Below are positions 1 to 5,713 of a DNA stretch of 5,724 nucleotides, piece by piece. Each line of letters begins with the position of its first letter. The first letter of the stretch is position 1. This stretch comes from Kordiimonadaceae bacterium (lineage in GTDB: Bacteria; Pseudomonadota; Alphaproteobacteria; Sphingomonadales; Emcibacteraceae). The notes under the pieces are model-generated. The model did no database searches, was not told where the DNA came from, and saw only the letters and a program-made list of their open reading frames with translations. Both the position numbers and the translations under genes were made by a program. Where the stretch lies: the NCBI GenBank assembly GCA_018699075.1, contig JABIPV010000343.1, positions 1-5,724 on the forward strand. Direction: 5' to 3'.

Positions 1-87
1 ATATTTTTCGCGGGCCTTGCCAACCAGTATTGCAAAATATGTATATTCAAGTAAAGCTATTGCGATGACAATTGTAACTAATTCCAT
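1..87 (-). CDS. MAPEG family membrane protein, N-terminal fragment (runs off the window)
   Basis: Twenty-nine codons are read leftward from an ATG at 87-85 to the window edge without a stop. The peptide begins MELVTIVIAIALLEY and continues into a hydrophobic stretch ending LVGKAREKY. This is the opening I know from bacterial MAPEG-family proteins: a first transmembrane helix carrying an acidic LLEY turn, then a basic G-K-A-R segment. MAPEG proteins are small four-helix inner-membrane proteins related to microsomal glutathione transferases; the function of most bacterial members is not established. An AAGGGA lies 11 bases upstream of the ATG (104-99), and a plausible promoter sits further up. 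Only the first helix is visible, so the family call rests on a short match. The gene is divergent from nth. Confidence 0.6.
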   Translation of the reverse strand, partial: MELVTIVIAIALLEYTYFAILVGKAREKY

Positions 88-120
88 AATGATTTCTTTC
101 CCTTATTTATATTTTCAGCA

Positions 121-149
121 ACCCTATGTCATGAGTGATATTCTGTCAA
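121..149 (-). promoter_or_regulatory. Predicted sigma70-type promoter for the MAPEG gene
   Basis: On the minus strand there is a perfect TTGACA (149-144), a 17-base spacer and TAGGGT (126-121), which is only a 3/6 match to the -10 consensus. Transcription would start near 114, giving a leader of about 27 bases before the ATG at 87. The -35 box is strong and the -10 weak. I see no equally good promoter facing nth in this 127-bp spacer. Confidence 0.35.
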
Positions 150-214
150 ATGATCTGATAACACTTCCTTTTTTAAGTTAGCATCATTACAGTGAAAACC
201 TTAAAGGAACTTAA

Positions 215-856
215 ATGAAAAAAGCAAATATCCATGAATTCTTTCGCCGCTTAGAAGAACGTGACCCAGAGCCAAAAGGGGAACTTGATTATACTAATCC
301 CTACACGTTGGTCGTCGCTGTTGCGCTATCCGCGCAAGCAACGGACATTGGCGTAAATAAAGCCACCAAAGAACTTTTTAAAGTTATTTCCACGCCTGAA
401 CAAATGCTCGACCTAGGTGAAGAAAAGCTTAAAGAATATATCAAAACCATTGGCCTTTTTAATACCAAGGCCAAAAATGTTATCAAAGCCGCCCAAGTGC
501 TAGTTGATGAATTTAATGGTGTGGTTCCAGAGAACCGCGAAGACCTTGAAAAACTTCCCGGTGTAGGACGTAAAACGGCAAATGTGGTTCTGAACATAGC
601 GTTTGGTCATCCGACTATTGCCGTAGATACACATTTATTTCGCGTATCAAACCGAACAAAAATGGCCCCAGGTAAAACGCCCCTTGCCGTAGAATTAAAA
701 CTGATTAAAAAAATCCCCAAAGAATTTATGCGTCACGCCCATCATTGGCTTATTCTTCACGGTCGGTATATTTGTAAAGCACGCACACCAAGCTGCCCCA
801 GCTGCCCGGTTGAGGATTTATGCACATTTAAAGATAAAACTATACTCGACGATTAA
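215..856 (+). CDS. nth: Endonuclease III (DNA glycosylase/AP lyase)
   Basis: This 213-residue protein is the base-excision-repair enzyme that removes oxidised pyrimidines from DNA and cleaves the resulting abasic site by beta-elimination. The length matches the family (about 211). The helix-hairpin-helix LPGVGRKTANVVL lies at 114-126 with catalytic Lys120. The catalytic aspartate is Asp138 in the motif AVDTHLFRV. The C-terminal [4Fe-4S] loop has Cys187, Cys194, Cys197 and Cys203 with the exact C-x6-C-x2-C-x5-C spacing. All key residues are present, so the enzyme should be active. AAAGGA lies six bases before the ATG and supports this start. Its TAA interlocks with the stop of the convergent lipoprotein gene, so there is no room for an ordinary intergenic terminator. 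Confidence 0.97.
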   Translation: MKKANIHEFFRRLEERDPEPKGELDYTNPYTLVVAVALSAQATDIGVNKATKELFKVISTPEQMLDLGEEKLKEYIKTIGLFNTKAKNVIKAAQVLVDEFNGVVPENREDLEKLPGVGRKTANVVLNIAFGHPTIAVDTHLFRVSNRTKMAPGKTPLAVELKLIKKIPKEFMRHAHHWLILHGRYICKARTPSCPSCPVEDLCTFKDKTILDD

Positions 857-1248
857 TCTTGCAAAAAAGTAGAGATACAAAAGTCTGCCCTTTGACCGTT
901 TAGGTTTTCCAGATTTTTTTCTTCGTTGGTTTCCACATATTCAACTCGCAGATCGCTATTATCATCTTCATAAAAATAAACATGCGCGTTACAAAACTGG
1001 TTATCATAAAGCCAAACTTCAGCTTCTTTTTCAACCCGTTTTAAAGAAGGCTCTCCCATTATATTTTTTACAGTAGTGCGTTCCAAACTCATAATATTGC
1101 TCATTAAAAACCTTGGCTCAGCAGGCTTAGGCGCTTCGACTTCGACAACAACTTCTTCCGGAGCAGGGGGCGGTGTTTCCACAAGTTCCTTGGTTGGCCC
1201 ACATGACGTTAGAATTAATAACCCGGTTAAAAATAGTGTAATCTTCAT
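853..1248 (-). CDS. Small lipoprotein with a BamE/SmpA-like C-terminal region
   Basis: The 131-residue product starts with a short signal sequence ending in a lipobox, LTSC, with the lipidated cysteine at 16. Residue 17 is Gly rather than the Asp retention signal, so outer-membrane sorting is likely. Residues 25-46 form a Pro/Glu/Val-rich tether. Residues 53-106 contain a segment typical of SmpA/OmlA/BamE-fold domains: a helix, then MGEPSLKRVEKEAEVWLYD, then a beta-strand with Cys86 and an acidic turn. Cys124 could pair with Cys86 in the periplasm. Similar proteins are known to me as uncharacterised alphaproteobacterial lipoproteins; it is not clearly BamE itself. The start lies 3 bases after the EI24 stop and its AGG is about 12 bases upstream, so translation is probably coupled to EI24. 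The TAA shares a TTAA with the nth stop. Confidence 0.8.
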   Translation of the reverse strand: MKITLFLTGLLILTSCGPTKELVETPPPAPEEVVVEVEAPKPAEPRFLMSNIMSLERTTVKNIMGEPSLKRVEKEAEVWLYDNQFCNAHVYFYEDDNSDLRVEYVETNEEKNLENLNGQRADFCISTFLQD

Positions 1249-1251
1249 AAT

Positions 1252-1950
1252 TTAAAGTGACCTGCTAATGTGAAATAGATGACAAATCATTGCCGCACCG
1301 AGTATGGGAACAGTTAATTGAACGATAGGGACCATAAACAATATAGTCATGATTAAACCCGCACTTAAAATAACCCCGCGGATTGATTTGCGGTGTGTTC
1401 CCGCTTCCTTAATACCCAAATGCCTAACCGCAACCATTTCATAATAACCCCAGCCCAACAAATAGCCATTTAAAATATAAAAAAGAGCCAGCGGCACATA
1501 AGGTATCCAAAACAGGAGTACATATAGCGGTAGCATCAAAATATTCAACACAATGATAAAAAACATAATCCTTAAGGCTAAATAGGCTAGATGCTGTACG
1601 CCGAGGCGTTTACCTGCTTTATTATCCGGATAAAATTTATCCTCAACACAATCGATAATATCATCGAGAAAAATTGCCAGGAAAATAGTCGATATAGGTG
1701 CAAAAAACAGAAAAATGAAAAAAACAAAGGCTGTATTAAACACAAACCCCATCATATTATTTACAAATTCCTCCCACCACTGCCAACTTGAAGAATAAAG
1801 CGGGATTTCTTTCATTATTTCATTGGCAAACAGATAGGCCATCAATATGGCACCCGCTGTGGTCAGCATACCAAACAAAAACACTTTGAGAAAAGCGCGT
1901 TCAAATATCTGCTGTCCTGTACGTTCCATGGCCGTGAGTAAATTTTTCAC
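1252..1950 (-). CDS. EI24 domain-containing (CysZ-like) inner-membrane protein
   Basis: This hydrophobic protein has 232 residues from a GTG start. Membrane segments lie at about 21-41, 69-95, 122-155 (long, probably two passes) and 194-224. Family marks are the acidic stretch FLDDIIDCVEDKFYP after the second segment (94-108) and NGYLLGWGYYEMVAVRHLG (161-179), which matches the conserved EI24/CysZ signature (N-G-Y-L-L, then Y-x-x-V-A-x-R). CysZ members carry sulfate; most alphaproteobacterial EI24 proteins have no proven substrate and no cysteine genes adjoin, so transport is only a possibility. I chose GTG at 1950 because AGGA lies 9 bases upstream. A TTG at 1959 is in frame but abuts that AGGA, and an ATG at 1929 has no ribosome site. 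It forms a two-gene operon with the lipoprotein gene. Confidence 0.88.
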   Translation of the reverse strand: MKNLLTAMERTGQQIFERAFLKVFLFGMLTTAGAILMAYLFANEIMKEIPLYSSSWQWWEEFVNNMMGFVFNTAFVFFIFLFFAPISTIFLAIFLDDIIDCVEDKFYPDNKAGKRLGVQHLAYLALRIMFFIIVLNILMLPLYVLLFWIPYVPLALFYILNGYLLGWGYYEMVAVRHLGIKEAGTHRKSIRGVILSAGLIMTILFMVPIVQLTVPILGAAMICHLFHISRSL

Positions 1951-1959
1951 TTTTTTCAA

Positions 1960-1963
1960 TCCT
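1960..1963 (-). promoter_or_regulatory. Ribosome binding site deciding the EI24 start
   Basis: AGGA on the minus strand is separated by nine bases from the GTG at 1950-1948. It touches the alternative in-frame TTG at 1959 directly, which is too close for initiation, so it favours the GTG. Confidence 0.5.
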
Positions 1964-1992
1964 AACTAATTTCCCAAATTCCCACTTTCAGA

Positions 1993-2021
1993 AATATGGG
2001 TATTTTCACTATAAAAGGCAA
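1993..2021 (-). promoter_or_regulatory. Predicted sigma70-type promoter for the EI24-lipoprotein operon
   Basis: Read on the minus strand, TTGCCT (2021-2016, 4/6) is followed by a 17-base spacer and CATATT (1998-1993, 4/6). Transcription would start near 1986, giving a leader of about 36 bases to the GTG at 1950. The region is AT-rich, so chance matches are possible. Confidence 0.35.
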
Positions 2022-2035
2022 TAGGTAATCTTAGG

Positions 2036-2064
2036 TTTACTTATTTGCTTTAATTTATTATCAG
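2036..2064 (+). promoter_or_regulatory. Predicted promoter for the adenosine kinase gene
   Basis: TTTACT (2036-2041, 4/6), a 17-base spacer and TATCAG (2059-2064, 4/6) stand about 30 bases before the ATG at 2096. A second possible -10, TATATA at 2069-2074, has a weaker -35. The surroundings are very AT-rich, so the exact site is uncertain. Confidence 0.25.
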
Positions 2065-2095
2065 TACGTATATAGATTTAAATTTAGGAAGAATT

Positions 2096-3082
2096 ATGAC
2101 AAACACTTTTGATGTGCTCGGTATTGGAAATGCGATCGTTGATATTTTAACAAATGTAAACGATGACTTTCTATCGTCTTGTGACATCCCAAAAGGAAGC
2201 ATGCAGCTCGTTAATGAAAGCGAGAGCAATGGTTTATACAAAAAACTGGGCCAATGCATTGAATGTTCGGGAGGATCAGCTGCAAACACCATCGCAAGCC
2301 TGGCATCCATGGGAAGTAAAACGGCCTTCATCGGTAAAGTGAAAAGAGATCAACTCGGGGCCGTGTTTAAACATGATATTAAATCACTTGGTACATCATT
2401 TACATCCGTAGCTGCCACCGACGGTCCGGCTACAGCCCATTGCCTTGTCCTTGTGACACCTGACGCGGAACGCACCATGTGTACCTACCTTGGAGCGTGC
2501 GTAAACTTAACCACAGATGATATTGATGAAGATGTGGTCAGCAATTCAAATATTATCTATTTAGAGGGATATCTTTGGGATCCTGAACCTGCAAAAGCGG
2601 CCTTTAGAAAAGCCATTGATATCGCCCATAAAGCGGGCAATAAAGTAGCCTTTAGCCTATCAGATAGTTTCTGTGTCGATCGTCATAGAGCAGAATTTCT
2701 TGAACTGGCTAAAAATGATATCGATATTTTATTCGCCAACGAAGATGAAGTTAAAATGCTCTATAGCACAGATGATTTAGATCAGGCCGTAAAACAAGTA
2801 CAACAAGATTGTGACATCGCCGCCATTACGTGTAGTGCCAAAGGCTGTATTGTCATAAGCAAAGATGAAATAGTCAATGTTGCGGGTAATCAAGTAGCGC
2901 TCTTAAAGGACACAACAGGCGCAGGCGATGCATTCGCCGCCGGTTTCCTTCATGCACTTTCAAATGGTAAATCATTGGCAGAATGCGGCGCACTCGGTAA
3001 TTTAATTGCTAGTGAAGTGATCACCCATATTGGCGCAAGACCAGACATGGATTTAAAAGAATTCGTAGCAAAAAACACTTAA
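2096..3082 (+). CDS. Adenosine kinase-type PfkB family sugar kinase
   Basis: The 328-residue product belongs to the PfkB/ribokinase family and most resembles alphaproteobacterial proteins annotated as adenosine kinase, which convert adenosine and ATP to AMP and ADP in purine salvage. The N-terminal strand FDVLGIGNAIVDIL (5-18) has the substrate-binding Asp. The first PfkB signature GGSAANT is at 59-65, GYLWDP at 158-163, and NEDE at 215-218. The second signature DTTGAGDAFAAGFL (272-285) holds the anion hole and the catalytic base Asp278. Length and motifs are complete. AGGA (2086-2089) lies six bases before the ATG. It stands alone, divergent from the EI24 operon. Eleven cysteines, including a C-x2-C (54, 57) just before the GG motif, are unusual. 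The exact substrate (adenosine or another nucleoside or sugar) is inferred from family resemblance only. Confidence 0.92.
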   Translation: MTNTFDVLGIGNAIVDILTNVNDDFLSSCDIPKGSMQLVNESESNGLYKKLGQCIECSGGSAANTIASLASMGSKTAFIGKVKRDQLGAVFKHDIKSLGTSFTSVAATDGPATAHCLVLVTPDAERTMCTYLGACVNLTTDDIDEDVVSNSNIIYLEGYLWDPEPAKAAFRKAIDIAHKAGNKVAFSLSDSFCVDRHRAEFLELAKNDIDILFANEDEVKMLYSTDDLDQAVKQVQQDCDIAAITCSAKGCIVISKDEIVNVAGNQVALLKDTTGAGDAFAAGFLHALSNGKSLAECGALGNLIASEVITHIGARPDMDLKEFVAKNT

Positions 3083-3329
3083 TGAACGGGCTAATAAAGA
3101 AATAAATATAGACTGTCCGTTTTCGACCCAAAGCAGACGTTCGCAATTAGATTACTAAACCTATTCACGGTAGCTGCGGTAATGCGGTAGTAAGGCTCTG
3201 TGTAATGGTAATCTCATTCGTTTTATAAATGTTTGACCTATTTAGGTGCAGCGCGAAAATAGATAAAGTTACTATAAATTCTCGTCGTTGCTATTGATTT
3301 AGTGATGGTTTAATATTCTAGAGATTAAA
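3083..3329. other. Intergenic region between the kinase gene and the orphan exported gene
   Basis: This 247-bp stretch has no open frame worth reporting. It contains one copy of the 30-nt hairpin element at 3111-3140, three closely spaced CGGTA words at 3168, 3177 and 3185, and a TTGACC at 3233-3238 that could be a -35 box but has no good -10 partner. I see no GC-rich hairpin with a T-run that would clearly end the kinase transcript. Confidence 0.5.
3111..3140 (-). repeat. 30-nt hairpin element, copy 1
   Basis: Read on the minus strand it shares an ungapped 30-base alignment with copies 2 and 3: 21/30 and 24/30 identical by hand count. The core GTCTGCTTTGGGTC (3138-3125) is identical in copy 2. 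The arms 3115-3123 and 3130-3138 fold with a six-base loop (CGACCC), with one mismatch and one G-U pair. There is no T-run, so it is a poor intrinsic terminator. It lies 29 bases after the kinase stop. Confidence 0.75.
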
Positions 3330-3331
3330 AT

Positions 3332-3337
3332 GGGGGA
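3332..3337 (+). promoter_or_regulatory. Possible ribosome binding site favouring the ATG at 3342
   Basis: GGGGGA ends four bases before the ATG at 3342 and lies inside the reading frame that would start at the ATG at 3330. The upstream ATG has only a weak AGAG in front of it. The purine run, together with a cleaner signal peptide, favours the downstream start. Confidence 0.35.
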
Positions 3338-3341
3338 TTCC

Positions 3342-4403
3342 ATGAATTTGCTAATAAAAACAATTATTGTTTTGTTTCTAATGTCAATGTTGTCAACTTC
3401 ATTGGCGCAAACCGATAACAGTGAATCGGATGATCTGGAGAAGGTGTTTGAGTATCGGACTATGTTCGATCAGACGGTGAACGAATTCTCATTAATATTC
3501 GAGGAATTAGGAAATGTCGAACTTCTCATTGAACGATATGTACAAGGAGAAATTAACCGTGACACACTAATGGAAAGTGTAGTTCCAAAGCTGGTTGTCG
3601 CGCGCGAGCATTATGATGCATTTGACGTTTCTTTAATTAAAAATAGAAAACCCAAAATCAACAATAAAAATTTAAAAGGTATTGTTGAGCAACTTGACGA
3701 TTTAGTTTCTAAGTTAGAACCATACCTTCAAGAGCAATATGAGTTAACGTTAAAATTACACCAGACAGCTATCGACGAAGATTTCGAAGAATACATCAAA
3801 CTATCAATTTTGTCGTATAAACTGCAAGCCAATCTACTTGATATGATTTCTGTGCAACTCAAAGCTCAATTGCTATTCGTCGAAAAAAGACTTCCCGTTC
3901 ATGGGCTCATTTCAGCACAGTCAAATTCATTGAAATCCCAAAGTATCCTTTTTGAAATATTTGTCCTTTCCACACAAGGAGAATTCGAAGCATTAGAAGA
4001 GATGATATTTCTAGCCGATTTCGAAATCAAAACGAGTAACGAGATCATCTCAATTACAAAACAATCAAATATTGTTTTTTTTGACGGAATGATTGCGTCT
4101 CTTAGGCAAACTGCAGCGCTTAATGGCAGAAATTTTTCCAATATAATTACGCTAACAAAAGAAGTGCAATCAATTATCAGTGAGTCATTAGATACCGAAG
4201 CACAAATTAACGTAAAAATGACCGACCTTATGTCGGCGCTTTCCGGGAAAACCCAATTAACCGATCAAGAATATACGAGTTTTATGGAGAGCTTTGAAAC
4301 CACATTCGACCAACTAGTAGACAAAAGAACAACTCTAGAATTAAAACGATTAGAACTCGGTCAGCTGATGAGCCGAGAACTAAAACGCGTCGGCCTTGCT
4401 TAA
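3342..4403 (+). CDS. Exported helical protein of unknown function
   Basis: I do not recognise this protein. From ATG 3342 it has 353 residues; an in-frame ATG at 3330 would add four. It opens with a classical Sec signal peptide: a lysine at 6, a hydrophobic core, and a probable signal peptidase I cut after SLA at residue 22. There is no lipobox and no second membrane segment, so it is probably periplasmic or secreted. The mature chain of about 331 residues has neither Cys nor Trp, is rich in Leu, Glu, Ser, Ile and Gln, and reads as consecutive amphipathic helices with heptad-like spacing, for example at 93-140 and 298-350. A helical-bundle or coiled-coil fold is inferred. Three TAA codons in frame end it. 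It stands alone, with hairpin elements on both sides, which could mean it arrived by transfer; function is unknown. Confidence 0.8.
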   Translation: MNLLIKTIIVLFLMSMLSTSLAQTDNSESDDLEKVFEYRTMFDQTVNEFSLIFEELGNVELLIERYVQGEINRDTLMESVVPKLVVAREHYDAFDVSLIKNRKPKINNKNLKGIVEQLDDLVSKLEPYLQEQYELTLKLHQTAIDEDFEEYIKLSILSYKLQANLLDMISVQLKAQLLFVEKRLPVHGLISAQSNSLKSQSILFEIFVLSTQGEFEALEEMIFLADFEIKTSNEIISITKQSNIVFFDGMIASLRQTAALNGRNFSNIITLTKEVQSIISESLDTEAQINVKMTDLMSALSGKTQLTDQEYTSFMESFETTFDQLVDKRTTLELKRLELGQLMSRELKRVGLA

Positions 4404-4420
4404 TAATAAATGATTTATTA
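4404..4420. repeat. AT-rich 17-base palindrome after the orphan gene
   Basis: TAATAAAT and ATTTATTA are exact inverted repeats around a single G at 4412, and the left arm includes the second and third in-frame stop codons. All pairs are A-T, so a stable hairpin is unlikely; it may be chance or a weak binding site. Confidence 0.4.
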
Positions 4421-4432
4421 AGGTAGTTCTTA

Positions 4433-4471
4433 AACGCTAACTGTAGCATTTAAATGCAGTCAACAAGCGTT
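4433..4471. repeat. Imperfect stem-loop with central palindrome
   Basis: AACGCT (4433-4438) and AGCGTT (4466-4471) are exact inverted repeats. They enclose the perfect 12-base palindrome GCATTTAAATGC (4446-4457). The nested symmetry suggests a folded RNA or cruciform, but no role can be read from it. Confidence 0.4.
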
Positions 4472-4481
4472 GCCCTAGCCA

Positions 4482-4508
4482 ACATCTAGACAGTTGGTTA
4501 ATAGATGT
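4482..4508. repeat. 7-bp inverted repeat
   Basis: ACATCTA (4482-4488) and TAGATGT (4502-4508) pair perfectly across a 13-base loop. The stem is weak and contains only two G-C pairs. Confidence 0.3.
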
Positions 4509-4516
4509 AAAATAGA

Positions 4517-4546
4517 GTGTCTGCTTTGGGTCATTAGAAGACACTC
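4517..4546 (+). repeat. 30-nt hairpin element, copy 2
   Basis: It has the identical core GTCTGCTTTGGGTC (4519-4532) in the opposite orientation to copy 1, and is 23/30 identical to copy 3. The arms 4515-4525 and 4536-4546 form an 11-base stem with one mismatch and a 10-base loop, the strongest fold of the three. Confidence 0.75.
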
Positions 4547-4582
4547 AGGGAAGGTTGTAACTACTGAAATTATTGATGCTAA

Positions 4583-4612
4583 ACGCCTGCTTTGGGTCGT
4601 AAGCAGACTCTC
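4583..4612 (+). repeat. 30-nt hairpin element, copy 3
   Basis: It is in the same orientation as copy 2, with starts 66 bases apart. The core CTGCTTTGGGTC (4587-4598) is kept. The inner arms CTGCTT (4587-4592) and AAGCAG (4601-4606) pair perfectly across an eight-base loop. It ends 13 bases before the HIT stop codon, so it could sit in the 3' end of that transcript. Confidence 0.75.
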
Positions 4613-4625
4613 AAATTTTAGTGAC

Positions 4626-4922
4626 TTATTTATGAGCCAGCATTGGCCCCAATGGTCGCCCACTTAATATATGAAAATGGAGGTGGGAGACTTCTTGGTG
4701 GGCGTTATCGCCCGTATTGGCAATAAGTCTATATCCGCCTTCTTCAAGGCCTAACTCGCGTGCTGTTTCACCAACGGCGCGGAAAAAGCCCGTTACCAGT
4801 TCTTCTGAGGCGTTTACTGAAAAATCCGCCATACTGATAAATTCGCCCTTAGGGATTACCAGTGTGTGTACTGGGGCTTGAGGATTAATGTCATTAAATA
4901 CTAAAGCACAATCAGGCCTAAA
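4626..4922 (-). pseudogene. HIT family (histidine triad) protein, 5'-truncated
   Basis: The frame matches the last two thirds of a HINT-type HIT protein, a nucleotide phosphoramidase or hydrolase family of about 115-125 residues. Visible are ALVFNDINPQAPVHTLVIPKG, then a helical middle, the SHLHFHIL histidine triad and the usual ending GRPLGPMLA. The family's N-terminal part (roughly F-x-x-I-x-x-G-E-I-P and the Y-E-D strand) is absent: only four codons precede ALVF's Cys before an in-frame TAG at 4925-4923. No ATG, GTG or TTG lies in the conserved part before an internal ATG at 4832, which would begin mid-domain and lacks a close ribosome site. The catalytic end is intact but the protein is most likely not made. 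The break lies within about 20 bases of the PLP gene stop. Confidence 0.75.
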
Positions 4923-4930
4923 CTAATAAA

Positions 4931-5713
4931 TTATAGCACACGATCCAGTTTACTGATGATTTCATCTGCCGGTTCTATACCAACAGATAGCCGGATGGTT
5001 GATGGACTATAGCCTTCCAGAAAACAGGCCTCAACATGCAGGAAAGTGGTTGTTACCTCACCTAATGATCCAATGTGTGGAACATGAGCAGAAAGATCAT
5101 CCACAAAGCGACTGCAATCCTTTTCTTTTTTTGCAAGATCAAATGTGATCATTGCGCCAAAACCCCGTCCACCAAATAATTTTTGTGCCAAATCATGATC
5201 ACAATGAGTAGGTAGACCCGGATAACGAACTTTTGCGACGCCTGAATGTTTATCAAGATACGCAGCAATTTTCATGGCCGTTTGGTTTTGCTTTACAACT
5301 CGTAGAGAAAAAGTCTGCAACTGATCTTCTAAACGCCCTGCATCGTCGGGGCTAATGACAGAACCAATCACATTGCGGTGGCTAATTAATCGGGCATACA
5401 GATCCGGATCATTGACCGCAATAACCCCAGCCAGAATGTTATTGTGTCCGCTTAAATATTTAGTAGCACTATGTACAACGATATCCGCTCCGGCCTCGAG
5501 GGGACGAAATAAATAAGGCGTTGCAAAGGTATTATCGACAATAACCCTCGCCCCATATTTGTGAGCCACTTTTATCACTTTAGGTACATCAATAATATCC
5601 AGCATCGGGTTCGAAACCGGCTCAATAAAAACCAAAGCAGGTGGCGTTTCTTCTATTGCCTCAATCAGGCTTGAGGTTGTTGAATTTTTTGCCTTAGGCG
5701 CAACAAGCTTAAA
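4931..5713 (-). pseudogene. Cys/Met metabolism PLP-dependent enzyme, disrupted or partial
   Basis: About 260 residues match the C-terminal two thirds of the cystathionine gamma-synthase/beta-lyase/methionine gamma-lyase family (usual length 380-400), PLP enzymes of the trans-sulfuration pathways. Clear marks are FIEPVSNPMLDI, the cofactor aspartate in VDNTFATP, the Schiff-base lysine in HSATKYLSGHNN, and the substrate-carboxylate arginine in TIRLSVGIE near the end. Which reaction it performs cannot be told. The frame ends upstream at a TAA (5716-5714), only 8 bases from the window edge. The first start-type codon is a TTG at 5635; family resemblance continues upstream of it (LIEAIEETPPALVF), so it is not a natural start. 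The N-terminal domain is either lost, cut by a nonsense or frameshift mutation, or lies beyond the window. Confidence 0.72.

Larger units (their letters stand above)
4404..4625. other. Intergenic region dense in inverted repeats
   Basis: This 222-bp stretch holds no credible gene; the only open frames are short and overlap the HIT remnant or the repeats. It contains an AT palindrome next to the orphan gene stop, an imperfect stem-loop at 4433-4471, a 7-bp perfect inverted repeat at 4482-4508 and two hairpin elements. None has the GC stem plus T-run of a clear intrinsic terminator. Confidence 0.5.

Noticed and set aside
301..597. Leftward open frame inside nth
   Set aside because: It is antisense to a complete nth with all catalytic residues, has no ribosome site and shows no family resemblance.
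1591..1791. Rightward open frame inside the EI24 gene
   Set aside because: It is antisense to membrane-helix codons, and its odd composition (Lys/Asn/Ile/His-rich) comes from the opposite strand.
2050..2331. Leftward open frame over the start of the kinase gene
   Set aside because: It overlaps the well-supported N-terminus of the kinase and has no recognisable content.
3111..3140. Hairpin copy 1 as the intrinsic terminator of the kinase gene
   Set aside because: The stem has a mismatch and a wobble pair, and no T-run follows; the same sequence recurs on the far side of the next gene in the other orientation, which fits a dispersed repeat better.
3899..4141. Leftward open frame inside the orphan exported gene
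   Set aside because: The forward frame has a signal peptide, a long uninterrupted coding stretch and triple stops; the reverse frame has no such support.
4433..4546. Possible integron attC sites, because of stem-loops behind a single orphan gene
   Set aside because: I looked for the RYYYAAC and GTTRRRY core sites; GTTGCCC and GTTGGTT do not fit, and there is no integrase or cassette array.
4475..4663. Leftward 62-codon open frame
   Set aside because: It runs through two hairpin elements and overlaps the end of the HIT remnant in another frame, so it is chance.
4909..5670. Nine-base match CAATCAGGC at the HIT joint (4909-4917) and inside the PLP remnant (5662-5670) as a recombination seam
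   Set aside because: Many nine-base matches are expected by chance in a window of this size, and the flanking sequence is unrelated.
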